The translations under genes and the position numbers were made by a program. A DNA stretch of 64,000 nt, taken from positions 92,333 through 156,332 of the forward strand of contig NZ_CDME01000013.1 in NCBI RefSeq assembly GCF_000826545.1, given 5' to 3'. Below the pieces are notes generated by a model that saw nothing but the letters and a program-made list of their open reading frames with translations, did no database searches and was not told the origin of the DNA. The stretch comes from Kibdelosporangium sp. MJ126-NF4 (GTDB lineage Bacteria > Actinomycetota > Actinomycetes > Mycobacteriales > Pseudonocardiaceae). Below, piece after piece: positions 33,231 to 41,428 of this stretch (position 1 is its first letter; the number at the start of each line of letters is the position of its first letter).

Positions 33231-33749
33231 ATGGTCAATGACACCGACGTGAAATTGTCCGGTTTCGTCGCGACCGACTCCACCGACGCGGTGGGCATGT
33301 GGGCACGGAGCCTGCCGGGTGCGGTGCGCGAGGCCGTGCTGGACGCGGACCTGTCCCGTTCGTTCGTCTTTCGGCAGTGCGCCGGAGTCGCCACCTCGCT
33401 GTCGGCGCTGCGCCGGACGGTGACCACCTGGGCACACCGTCTCGACCTTGGGGTTTACCAGGCCGACGACATCGTGCTGGCCGTGGAGGAAGCCGCCACC
33501 AACTCGATCGAACACGGCTACCGTGACCGGTCTGACCAGCACCCCGGCACCGTGAGCGTGCTCGCCTGGAGCTGTCCGACGCAGCGCACGGTGTCCCTCG
33601 TCGTGGCCGACGAGGGCACATGGCGACCCCCGGAGGCACCGGGGACCCGAGGGCGCGGCCTGGTGTTGATGCGGAAGGTGACCGACCGATTCGACCTGTA
33701 CACCACCGGCCACGGCACGGTCGCGTTCCTGCGCTGGGCCGTGCGCTGA
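33231..33749 (+). CDS. RsbW-like HATPase anti-sigma regulatory protein (2)
   Basis: The 172-residue GHKL protein has LAVEEAATNSIEHGYRD, LVVADEGTWRPPEAPGTRGRGLVLM. It is a paralogue of 31209-31703 (same (E/D)E(A)xxNxIEHxYRD and RGRGLxxM motifs). ATG 33231 follows AAGGAG; an earlier in-frame GTG at 33153 has no ribosome site. With one STAS protein and one phosphatase, the two kinases may serve different sigma factors. Confidence 0.82.
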   Translation: MVNDTDVKLSGFVATDSTDAVGMWARSLPGAVREAVLDADLSRSFVFRQCAGVATSLSALRRTVTTWAHRLDLGVYQADDIVLAVEEAATNSIEHGYRDRSDQHPGTVSVLAWSCPTQRTVSLVVADEGTWRPPEAPGTRGRGLVLMRKVTDRFDLYTTGHGTVAFLRWAVR

Positions 33750-33757
33750 GGGTCAGT

Positions 33758-34351
33758 TCACCCGTGCGATGACTGTGTGGGATCGGCACGCACGTGCGCG
33801 CGCATCCCCTGCATGCCGAACAGGATCAGCAGTTCGACCGCGCCGCCGTCCGCGCTGCCCAGCCAGTGCGGCAAGGACGTGTCGAACTCGGCCGCCTCAC
33901 CGGGAGACAGCGTCAGGTCCCGCTCGCCGAGCAGCAGCCGCAGGCGGCCGTTGAGCACGTACAGCCATTCGAAGCCCTCGTGGGTCTGCGGTGTCGGTTC
34001 GAGAGGCTCCGGCCGGGCGGGGATGATCATCTTGAACGCCTGGATACCGCCGGGCCGCCGGGACAGCGGGATGAAGACCATCCCGAACCGCCGGATCGGC
34101 TTCAGGTGGATCCGGGGATCGCCGGTGCGCGGGGCGCCGACGAGGTCGTCCAGTGGCACGTCGTAGGTACGGGCCAGCGGCAACAGCAACTCCAGTGTCG
34201 CCCGGCGCTGCCCGCTCTCCAGCCGGGACAGCGTGCTCTCCGACACCCCGGTCCGCGTCGCGAGGTCGGCGAGGGTGATCCCCCGCTCGCGCCGCAGGGC
34301 ACGCAGCCGAGGGCCCACCGCGTCGAGCACGTCGTCCGTTTCGTCGTCCAC
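33758..34351 (-). CDS. XRE-family regulator with cupin sensor domain
   Basis: The 197-residue protein has an N-terminal HTH (LRALRRERGITLADLATRTGVSESTLSRLESGQRRAT) and a C-terminal cupin (QTHEGFEWLYVLNGRLRLLLGERDLTLSPGEAAEFDTSLPHWLG) that probably binds a small ligand. This architecture controls neighbouring metabolic genes, here likely the divergent methyltransferase unit at 34439. GTG 34351 is preferred over 34420, which would extend the frame into that gene's promoter. Confidence 0.85.
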   Translation of the reverse strand: MDDETDDVLDAVGPRLRALRRERGITLADLATRTGVSESTLSRLESGQRRATLELLLPLARTYDVPLDDLVGAPRTGDPRIHLKPIRRFGMVFIPLSRRPGGIQAFKMIIPARPEPLEPTPQTHEGFEWLYVLNGRLRLLLGERDLTLSPGEAAEFDTSLPHWLGSADGGAVELLILFGMQGMRAHVRADPTQSSHG

Positions 34352-34438
34352 GGGACCATCTTGCCAAAACCGCAAGAATCCGTGCCACCTCGCGGTGCCG
34401 TGGCAAAGACTGGGTGTCACCCCCGTTAAGGAGCCTCG

Positions 34439-35065
34439 ATGAGCACCACCGACACGACCACGTTCTGGAACGGCGTCTACGCGGCCCGACTGGCAGCCAC
34501 CGACCCGCGGCCGAACGACCGTCTCACCGAGACAGTCACGGATGTGCCACCCGGCGACGCGGTGGACCTCGGCTGCGGCGACGGCGGCGACGCGCTGTGG
34601 CTCGCCAGCCGGGGCTGGCGCGTCATCGCCGTCGACGTCTCGTCCGTGGCGGTCGACCGGCTCACCGAACTCGCCCGCTCACGCGGCTTGGGTGAGCAGA
34701 TCGTGGCCGAGCGGCACGACCTGCGCGACTCGTTCCCGCAGGGCGAGTTCGACCTGATCTGCGCCCATTACCTGCACACCCCTTTCAACCTGGACAGGAC
34801 GGCGGTCCTGCGCGCCGCCGCGCACGCGTTGCGTGTGAACGGAGTGCTGCTGGTCGTCGACCACGGCTCGACCGCGCCGTGGTCGTGGAACCAGGATCCC
34901 GACGTCCGGTTCCCGTCCCCGCAGGAGGTCGCCGAGGGAATCGACCTGGACCCGGCGAAATGGACGGTCGAGCGTGCCGACGCACCCCGCCGGATCGCGA
35001 CCGGACCGGACGGCAGTACCGCCGAGGTCACCGACCACGTCCTGCTTGTCCGCCGCACCGCCTGA
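34439..35065 (+). CDS. class I SAM-dependent methyltransferase
   Basis: The 208-residue protein has the Rossmann SAM pocket: VDLGCGDGGDALWLASRGWRVIAVDVSSVAV and LRDSFPQGEFDLICAHYLH. It resembles small-molecule methyltransferases of the TehB/thiopurine type; substrate unknown. AAGGAG precedes the ATG. It is followed after 16 bp by a DinB gene. Confidence 0.85.
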   Translation: MSTTDTTTFWNGVYAARLAATDPRPNDRLTETVTDVPPGDAVDLGCGDGGDALWLASRGWRVIAVDVSSVAVDRLTELARSRGLGEQIVAERHDLRDSFPQGEFDLICAHYLHTPFNLDRTAVLRAAAHALRVNGVLLVVDHGSTAPWSWNQDPDVRFPSPQEVAEGIDLDPAKWTVERADAPRRIATGPDGSTAEVTDHVLLVRRTA

Positions 35066-35081
35066 CCGCCTGGAGAACGCC

Positions 35082-35564
35082 ATGCCCACCACCGCCCGCC
35101 GTGACACCCCACCGCCCAGGACCGCAAGCAGCGAACTGCAGACCTTGCGCGGGTTTCTCGACTACCTCAGGGTTTCCATCGCCGCGACGGTCGACGGCGC
35201 CCCCGAACCACAGGTCCGCACAGCGGGAGTGCCGTCGGGCACGAACCTGCTCGGCCTGCTCAACCACCTCACGTTCGTCGAGCGCGCCACTTTCCTCGGC
35301 GACAAGGTCACCAACTGGCAGGCGACGTTCCACGCCGCACCGGCCGACAGCGTGGCCGACGTCGTCAGCCGCTACCGGGAAACCGTCGAGCGCGCCAACG
35401 ACGTTCTCGACCGCTGCACCGACCCGGCCGCGCAAGTCCCCCGGCCAGGTCGCTCCGCTCCCAGCGTCCGCTGGGCGCTCACCCACATGATCGAGGAGAC
35501 CGGCCGTCACGCCGGTCACGCCGACATCCTCCGCGAACTGATCGATGGCTCAACGGGGCGCTGA
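35082..35564 (+). CDS. DinB-family (DUF664-like) protein
   Basis: The 160-residue four-helix protein has the DinB/YfiT pattern: LLGLLNHLTFVERATFLG with a metal-site His, and WALTHMIEETGRHAGHADILRELIDG with the C-terminal His pair. Members are metal-dependent, often thiol (mycothiol or bacillithiol) transferases. ATG 35082 follows GGAGAACGCC. Its place after a methyltransferase suggests a small detoxification or modification unit under the XRE-cupin regulator. Confidence 0.83.
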   Translation: MPTTARRDTPPPRTASSELQTLRGFLDYLRVSIAATVDGAPEPQVRTAGVPSGTNLLGLLNHLTFVERATFLGDKVTNWQATFHAAPADSVADVVSRYRETVERANDVLDRCTDPAAQVPRPGRSAPSVRWALTHMIEETGRHAGHADILRELIDGSTGR

Positions 35565-35589
35565 CCCCAGAATCAAGGACACAAACGCA

Positions 35590-36591
35590 ATGACGACCGC
35601 ACAGCGGCGCCGCTCGTTGGCGACTGCCGCACTCGCTCTCCTCCTCACGATCGGCACGGTGGCCTGCTCCACACCAGCCGTCGACGACGTTCCCCCGTAC
35701 ACCGTCGCCACGCGCGACGACACCCGGTTCACAAGCACCTTCCGGCACGAGTTCGCGGACGTCGACGGTGTCCGGATGCATTACGTGACAGGCGGAAGCG
35801 GTTCGCCGGTGGTGCTGATCCACGGCTGGCCGCAGACCTGGTACGGCTGGTGGCCGATCATGCCGGAGCTCGCCAAGCACCACACCGTCTACGCCATCGA
35901 CCTTCCCGGGCTCGGCGACAGCACCGGCTCACCGACGGGCTACGACAAGGCCACCCTGGCGCGGTACGCGCATTCCCTGATCGCCGGTCGGCTCGGATTG
36001 CGGGACGCCAGTGTCGTCGGGCACGACCTCGGCGCCGCGGTGGCATTCCAGTACGCCGCCCAGTTTCCCGCCGACACCGCCCGTCTCGGCTATCTCGACC
36101 TGCCGCTGCCCGGTCCCGGGATCAACGCGTCCACATACCGTTCGCTGAGCTGGCACATCGCCTTCCACTCCCAGCGGCAGGTCCCCGAGGCGGTGGTGGG
36201 CGACGACGTCCGCGAGTACCTGGCGCTGTTCTACCCACAGGTCTCGTTCAACGGCAAGGCGTTCGGCGGCACCTCGGACCGATCTCCGTTCACCGACGCC
36301 GAGATCAACGAGTACGCACGGACCTACAGCCGACCCGAAGCCCTGTCAGGTGGGTTCGAGCTCTACCGCGCCCTCGACAAGGACGTCGCCGACACCCTGG
36401 CAGCAGTGCCGACCCGCGTCCCCACCCTGCTCATGTCCGCTCAGGGACAGATCGATCCGGTCCGGGCCACGGCGGCTCCACGCATGACCAACATCGTGCG
36501 CGCGGTGGACGTGCCGAACGCGGGGCACTGGCTGGTCGAGGAGAATCCCCAGTTCGTCACCGCGGAGTTGGTGCGTTTCCTCGGCAGCTGA
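35590..36591 (+). CDS. secreted alpha/beta hydrolase (epoxide-hydrolase-like)
   Basis: The 333-residue protein starts with RRRS and a hydrophobic segment ending in GTVACS, a signal peptide, perhaps a lipoprotein although the lipobox is imperfect. The fold has HGWPQTWYGWW (oxyanion region), nucleophile VVGHDLGAAVA (Asp), and the final histidine in NAGHWLVEENP. An Asp nucleophile in GHD fits epoxide or haloalkane hydrolases. It follows the DinB gene by 25 bp. Confidence 0.83.
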   Translation: MTTAQRRRSLATAALALLLTIGTVACSTPAVDDVPPYTVATRDDTRFTSTFRHEFADVDGVRMHYVTGGSGSPVVLIHGWPQTWYGWWPIMPELAKHHTVYAIDLPGLGDSTGSPTGYDKATLARYAHSLIAGRLGLRDASVVGHDLGAAVAFQYAAQFPADTARLGYLDLPLPGPGINASTYRSLSWHIAFHSQRQVPEAVVGDDVREYLALFYPQVSFNGKAFGGTSDRSPFTDAEINEYARTYSRPEALSGGFELYRALDKDVADTLAAVPTRVPTLLMSAQGQIDPVRATAAPRMTNIVRAVDVPNAGHWLVEENPQFVTAELVRFLGS

Positions 36592-36612
36592 GTCCGGAAT
36601 GGACTCATCGGC

Positions 36613-37578
36613 TCACGCGAGCAGGTCCAGCACCGCCAGTTCGATGTCGCCCCGGTTGTCCACCTTGGACAGGTCGATCGTCGTGCCATCGGCGAAGGCA
36701 TCCACCACCCGTGGATCCACGTACGAACGGCGGGCGACCGCTCGCGTGTTGCCGAGTTGCTCCGCCACCTGGTCGAACACCGCCGCTTCCACCCGTTTGG
36801 CTGCGGTCTTCGACTTCGGGCGGTCCGCCTGCGCGAACGAGACCGCCGCGATCACCGTGGCGTTCCACGTACGGAGGTCCTTGGCGGTGAACTCGTCGCC
36901 GGTCAGCTCCTTGAACCGCGCGTTGATCGACTCGGCGTGCACCTCACGCCATTTCCGGCCCTGGTAGTAGACCAGCAGCCGATCGGTGTCGGCCGATGCC
37001 CGCCGCAGTCCTCGGACCAGTTTGACCAGAGCGGGATCCTTCATGCGCAGCCGACGTTCGATCCCTCCTTTGGCCGTGTAGCAGAACGTCAGGTCGCCAC
37101 GGCTGATCGTGACGTCGTCGCGCAGCAGCGTGGCGACTCCACGACTGTCGTCGGCGTACTGCTCACCGCCGGTGCGAAAGACGCCACGATCCAGCATCCG
37201 CAACGCACCAGCGTGCACTCTCGCGCACGTCAGCCCGCGGTCGGCCAAGTCTGTTTCCACGGCCCGGCGGAACTCCGGCAGTCGCTCCACCAGTTCGAGC
37301 ACGCGCTTGTGCTTCTCCTCGTCCCGTTCCTCGCGCCACTGCTCGTGGTAGATGTACTGGCGGCGGCCCGCGTCGTCGACACCAACAGCCTGGATATGCC
37401 CGTTGGGACAAGGACAGATCCAGACATCGCGCCAGGCGGGTGGGATCACCAGCGCGGTGACTCGTTCGCAGGCTTCGTCCGGCGCGGGCGCGCCGTTCTC
37501 GTCCAGGTACTGCCAGCCCTTGCCTCGACGGCGCCGCGTCAGTCCTGGGCCCGTCGGGTCACTCCGCCGCAGCCGCAT
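36613..37578 (-). CDS. DNA topoisomerase IB (poxvirus/bacterial type)
   Basis: The 321-residue protein matches bacterial TopIB in length and motifs: RRRRGKGWQYLDENG, IPPAWRDVWICPCPNGHIQAVGVDD, YIYHEQWREERDEEKHKR, FCYTAKGGIERRLRM, FTAKDLRTWNATV (catalytic Arg/His region) and RRSYVDPRVVDAF with the nicking tyrosine. It relaxes supercoils by a 3'-phosphotyrosine nick. ATG 37578; the gene lies 23 bp after the CocE gene on the same strand. Confidence 0.93.
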   Translation of the reverse strand: MRLRRSDPTGPGLTRRRRGKGWQYLDENGAPAPDEACERVTALVIPPAWRDVWICPCPNGHIQAVGVDDAGRRQYIYHEQWREERDEEKHKRVLELVERLPEFRRAVETDLADRGLTCARVHAGALRMLDRGVFRTGGEQYADDSRGVATLLRDDVTISRGDLTFCYTAKGGIERRLRMKDPALVKLVRGLRRASADTDRLLVYYQGRKWREVHAESINARFKELTGDEFTAKDLRTWNATVIAAVSFAQADRPKSKTAAKRVEAAVFDQVAEQLGNTRAVARRSYVDPRVVDAFADGTTIDLSKVDNRGDIELAVLDLLA

Positions 37579-37601
37579 GTCACACAGCTACCCACTCGCC
37601 G

Positions 37602-39128
37602 TCAACGTTGAACCTGCGCCGTGGGGATGACCGGCAAGTACAGGTGTGAAGCGTGCTCGCCGCCGAGGTGGATGGTGGCGCCGTGCCCGCTCCTGCGGTC
37701 GTCCGGGTCGTTGTGGGCGATCAGTCCCATGTTGTCGTCGTCGGCCTGGACGCGTAGCTGGAGGCGTTGCCCGGGTTCGAGCGTGATCGACGTCGGCCAG
37801 ATCTCCACGTCGAGGAGGGTGGGCACGCCGGGTTCGAGCGGCTGCGACTCGTCGTGGCTGTGCCAGGGGCGATACGGCAGGGTCCGGTGTGGATCGAGCT
37901 TGCGATGGGAGGCACGCAGCCAGCCCACGGCCATCGGCACTGGCGACGCGGTCCCGGCTGGCCCCAGCGCGGGGATGCGTTGTCCGTCGACATCGTACTG
38001 TTCGATGTGGACGAACACGTCCAGGTCGTCGGCGATGTGCGAGACCCACAGCCGCAGGGCGAGCGGCCCGGTGAGCTCCAGCCGTTCGGTGGCGGTGAAG
38101 TCGAGGACGGCCGGGTACGGCGTCCGCGCCTCGGTCGGCTTCTCCCAGCTGAGCGCCTGCCGGTCCAAGTAGAGTTCACGCCACTGGGTACGGGGAAGCG
38201 GCCAGTGCTGTTCGTCGCGCCACTCGACGTCGTGGCCGCGGCGGATCGCCAGCCGGACCGGGGCGACACCGTCCATCGCGGACTGCTCGCCGTCGAGGAA
38301 CCGGCGCAGGAAACGCAACTGGAGTTCCTTGGCCCAGTCGGCGTAGTACGGATCGATGTGCGAGCCGACGTGCACCACGAGCCATTTGTGCTCGGCGGCG
38401 GCGTCGAGCCATCCTTCGATGTTGCCGCGCAGGTGCAGGTGGATCGAGCCCCAGTTCCCCGCCGACAGCACGGGAACCCGCACCTGGCTGAGGTCGACGG
38501 TGCGTTCGCGGTACCAGTCGTCGAGCAGTTCGCGTGCCTTCACCTCGTCGGGCAGGCTGGCGTGGTCGTCGCCGGTGAGCTGCGGAACGATCTGCCCCTG
38601 CCACCAGCGCCCGAGGAAGCCGTTGGAGTGGATACCGCCCTGACGGCCGCCTTCACGGTAGAAGTCGGTGCAGCCCTCCCAGGCGACGACGGCGGCCAGG
38701 TGCGGCGGCTGGAGCGCGGCGACGTGCCAGCCCATCATCGCGTACCAGGAAATGCCGCTGCTGGCGACCTTGCCGGTCGACCACGGCTGGACGCCGCACC
38801 ATTCGATGACGTCGTAGAAGTCCTCGGCGTCCGTGCGGCTGAACAGGTCGAGGCGCCCCGCGGACTTGCCGGAGCCGCGGGTGTCGGCGCGGACGACAGC
38901 GTAGCCGCGTTCGGTCCACCATTCCGGGTTCGGCGTCTCCCACACCATGTGTTCGCCCTGGTCGACGAGTTCGTACATGGGGAACCGGTCCGGCCAGTGC
39001 ACGTCCTTGCCGTACGGGCTCATCGAGGCGATCACGGGCACCGGTTCGTCGCCGTCCGGGCGGAACACGTCGATCACGATCGACGTGCCGTCCCTGGTCG
39101 GCACGGACACGTCACGGTCGATTCGCAT
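37602..39128 (-). CDS. CocE/NonD-family hydrolase
   Basis: The 508-residue protein has the X-Pro dipeptidyl-peptidase/cocaine-esterase fold: RDGTSIVIDVFRPDG, YAVVRADTRGSGKSAG, nucleophile VASSGISWYAMMGW (Ser in GIS), and a C-terminal jelly-roll (LDVEIWPTSITLEPGQRLQLRV). It has no signal peptide, so it is cytoplasmic. ATG 39128 follows GAGGATCTCC. It is divergent from a TetR gene with a palindrome between, so TetR control is likely. Confidence 0.87.
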   Translation of the reverse strand: MRIDRDVSVPTRDGTSIVIDVFRPDGDEPVPVIASMSPYGKDVHWPDRFPMYELVDQGEHMVWETPNPEWWTERGYAVVRADTRGSGKSAGRLDLFSRTDAEDFYDVIEWCGVQPWSTGKVASSGISWYAMMGWHVAALQPPHLAAVVAWEGCTDFYREGGRQGGIHSNGFLGRWWQGQIVPQLTGDDHASLPDEVKARELLDDWYRERTVDLSQVRVPVLSAGNWGSIHLHLRGNIEGWLDAAAEHKWLVVHVGSHIDPYYADWAKELQLRFLRRFLDGEQSAMDGVAPVRLAIRRGHDVEWRDEQHWPLPRTQWRELYLDRQALSWEKPTEARTPYPAVLDFTATERLELTGPLALRLWVSHIADDLDVFVHIEQYDVDGQRIPALGPAGTASPVPMAVGWLRASHRKLDPHRTLPYRPWHSHDESQPLEPGVPTLLDVEIWPTSITLEPGQRLQLRVQADDDNMGLIAHNDPDDRRSGHGATIHLGGEHASHLYLPVIPTAQVQR

Positions 39129-39180
39129 GGAGATCCTCACTGGTCGAACGCCGACTCAAATGTGAACCGAAATTATCATT

Positions 39181-39192
39181 CGCATATGTGCG
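39181..39192. promoter_or_regulatory. imperfect palindrome between CocE hydrolase and TetR genes
   Basis: CGCATATGTGCG pairs at five of six positions. It lies beside a -10-like TATCAT (39173-39178) in the 79-bp divergent gap, which is the usual place for a TetR operator. Confidence 0.4.
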
Positions 39193-39207
39193 CTGTCCAG
39201 CAGCCCC

Positions 39208-39852
39208 ATGACAGGCGGTAACGTCAGCGCGGTGACCCAGCAGTCAGCCGCCCCCGCCTTCCGCCCGCCGCAGCAAGCACGCAGCCGGACGTCCCTGCGG
39301 AAGGTGCTGGCTGCCGCCGAACACGTCCTGATCACCGGCGGTATCGACGAGTTCACCGTCGGGGCGGTCGCCGAGCGCGCCGGGATGTCCGTCGGCGCGA
39401 TCTACCGGCGGTTCAGCGGCAAGGAGCAACTGCTGCACGCGGTCAAGGACCACCTGATGGGCCACCTGGAAACCGGCGTCGGGGACGCGCTCGCCGCAGC
39501 GGAACCCGGACTGGACGGCGTGATCACGGCATTCGCCAACGCGGTGGCAGACACGTTCTCCCGCCACAGCCGGATCTTCCCGCACCTGCTCAGCGGCCAG
39601 GGCGCGGAAGGCGTCGAACGTGGCCTGCAGGCGCTCGCGGCCATCCAGGACGCCCTCGCCGAGGCCGTCGAGCCGTACCGCGACGACATCCGGAGAGCCG
39701 ATCGGGACCAGGCCCTCCGGATCGCCGCCCGCACCATCACGGGCTCAGCCGTGCACCGCGCCGCCACCTGCGAGACCTGGCCGGACGGGTTGACCTGGAC
39801 CACCTGGGCGGCCGAGACCGCCGAGATGGCCGTGGCCTACCTGGCCTCGTGA
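39208..39852 (+). CDS. TetR-family transcriptional regulator (1)
   Basis: The 214-residue protein has the N-terminal TetR HTH: VLAAAEHVLITGGIDEFTVGAVAERAGMSVGAIYRRFSGKEQLLHAV, and a variable ligand domain. It probably represses the divergent CocE-type hydrolase gene. ATG 39208 is used; GTG 39232 is possible. Its 3' end abuts the secreted EEP gene. Confidence 0.88.
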   Translation: MTGGNVSAVTQQSAAPAFRPPQQARSRTSLRKVLAAAEHVLITGGIDEFTVGAVAERAGMSVGAIYRRFSGKEQLLHAVKDHLMGHLETGVGDALAAAEPGLDGVITAFANAVADTFSRHSRIFPHLLSGQGAEGVERGLQALAAIQDALAEAVEPYRDDIRRADRDQALRIAARTITGSAVHRAATCETWPDGLTWTTWAAETAEMAVAYLAS

Positions 39853-41388
39853 TCATGTGGTCCGGAACGTGGTCAGCACGGCGGCATGGTCGGAAGGCCA
39901 CGCGTTGCCGCCGTGGTGGGGAACGGCCGTGGGACGTCCTTCGACCAGCACACTCGACTCGCTCACCCGAAGCGGGCCCATGTAGTAGACGAAGTCGATC
40001 CGATCCTGTGGCTCCGGCTCGCCTATGTGGGAGTCGTAGCCGTAGCCGCCGGTGAACACCGGGTAGACCGGCGACCACGTGGTGCCCGGCACGGCCACCG
40101 GATCGGGATGGGCCACACGGTAGGAGTCACGCAACCCCGCCTGCACAGGCAACACCGAGGTCGGCCACGGGACCGCGCCGTAGCCGCAGCGGCGCGTGGT
40201 CGCCGTCCAGTCCACATGGGACGGGGCGTTGAAGTCACCGGTCAGCAGCACCGGTGTGCGCGACGACTCGGCGAGGTCCGGTCGCATCTCCTGCACGATG
40301 GCCTTGATCTGGGGAGTCCGGCCCGAGCGCTCCTCGTTGGCCAGCAACTGGTCCTGCGTCATCCTGCCGAAGCAGGCGTCGTACGGGCCGTAGGGGTTGT
40401 ACCCCAGGTGCACGTTCCACACCACGACGTCCAGTCCCTCGTCGAGCCGGACGCGCACCTTCGTGGCCACCGACAGCGGGCCGCTGCCGACCGGCGGTTT
40501 CCGGTCGACGATCGGGTACCGGCTGATCACCCCGAGATCGGAACCGGCCTGGTGGTAGTCCCAGCCCAGTGCGGCGGCCAACTCGCGGGTGGATGCCTCG
40601 GACGTCTCCTGCAGCCCCACGACATCCACATCGGACCTCAGCAGGAACCGAAGCTCCTTCTCCCTGCCCGCCACGACCTGGCTGCCACTGTGCCACAGGT
40701 TGAAGCTCATCGTCCGCAGTTCCGCCACCAGCTTGTCCCCCGGCAGCCGGACCTCGATCCCCACAGTCGCCGTCGTGGTCTCGCCGCGCGCGTTTCGGGC
40801 CTCGACGCGCAACGGCCCCTTGTGGCCGAGTGGCGGCGTTCCCGTGACATCACCGTTGGCCGCCACGGAGATCCACGCCGGGCCGCTGACCTTCCGGAAC
40901 GTGAGCCCGTCGGTGTCGCCACGCACCAGCCCGCCCACCGTCGCCTTGTACGGCACGGAGGCGCGGGCGTTGCGCAGGTCGAAGGCGTCGGTGATGAAGT
41001 GCACCTGTTCGTTGCTGGTGATCCGCACCCTGACCGGTGTCGCGAGCCACTGGTAGCCGTCCTTGGCGAGAGCGAAGACGATGTAGTTGCCTTGTTCGAG
41101 CCCGTCCGTCGGCAGCGTGGCGACACCGCTTCCGGCCGTGACATAGGTCCATTTGACCGACGGGCCGACGTACTTCTCATTCACCGGCCCGTTGCCCGGG
41201 TCTGTGTAGAGGCCAAGCCAGTTGGTCGCGTCCGGGCGCGGCGTGCTGTAGGTCGCCTCGATCTGCTCGCCGATCCGCACCGCCGTCGAAGTCAGCCGCA
41301 GCGTGCCGTCCGGCACTGCCGACGCCACGGTCACCGTGGTGGTGAACAGGATCGGAACCGCAGCCAGAAGTGGTGCGAGCCAACGCAT
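39853..41388 (-). CDS. secreted endonuclease/exonuclease/phosphatase protein with Ig-like domains
   Basis: The 511-residue protein has a signal peptide (MRWLAPLLAAVPILFTTT, cut near ASA). Two beta-rich Ig-like domains follow (about 30-210, including PPLGHKGPLRVEARNARGETTT, a cadherin-like pattern). The EEP catalytic domain runs from about 215: LRTMSFNLWHSG, DVVGLQETSEAS, LLTGDFNAPSHVDW, PSDHAAVL. It would act on extracellular nucleic acid or phosphoester. AAGGAGG sits just before ATG 41388. It is the second secreted EEP enzyme in the window but shares no other domain with the one at 29022. Confidence 0.87.
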   Translation of the reverse strand: MRWLAPLLAAVPILFTTTVTVASAVPDGTLRLTSTAVRIGEQIEATYSTPRPDATNWLGLYTDPGNGPVNEKYVGPSVKWTYVTAGSGVATLPTDGLEQGNYIVFALAKDGYQWLATPVRVRITSNEQVHFITDAFDLRNARASVPYKATVGGLVRGDTDGLTFRKVSGPAWISVAANGDVTGTPPLGHKGPLRVEARNARGETTTATVGIEVRLPGDKLVAELRTMSFNLWHSGSQVVAGREKELRFLLRSDVDVVGLQETSEASTRELAAALGWDYHQAGSDLGVISRYPIVDRKPPVGSGPLSVATKVRVRLDEGLDVVVWNVHLGYNPYGPYDACFGRMTQDQLLANEERSGRTPQIKAIVQEMRPDLAESSRTPVLLTGDFNAPSHVDWTATTRRCGYGAVPWPTSVLPVQAGLRDSYRVAHPDPVAVPGTTWSPVYPVFTGGYGYDSHIGEPEPQDRIDFVYYMGPLRVSESSVLVEGRPTAVPHHGGNAWPSDHAAVLTTFRTT

Positions 41389-41428
41389 CCGCGCCTCCTT
41401 GGTCAATCACACCAGGGTCGATCCCTGT

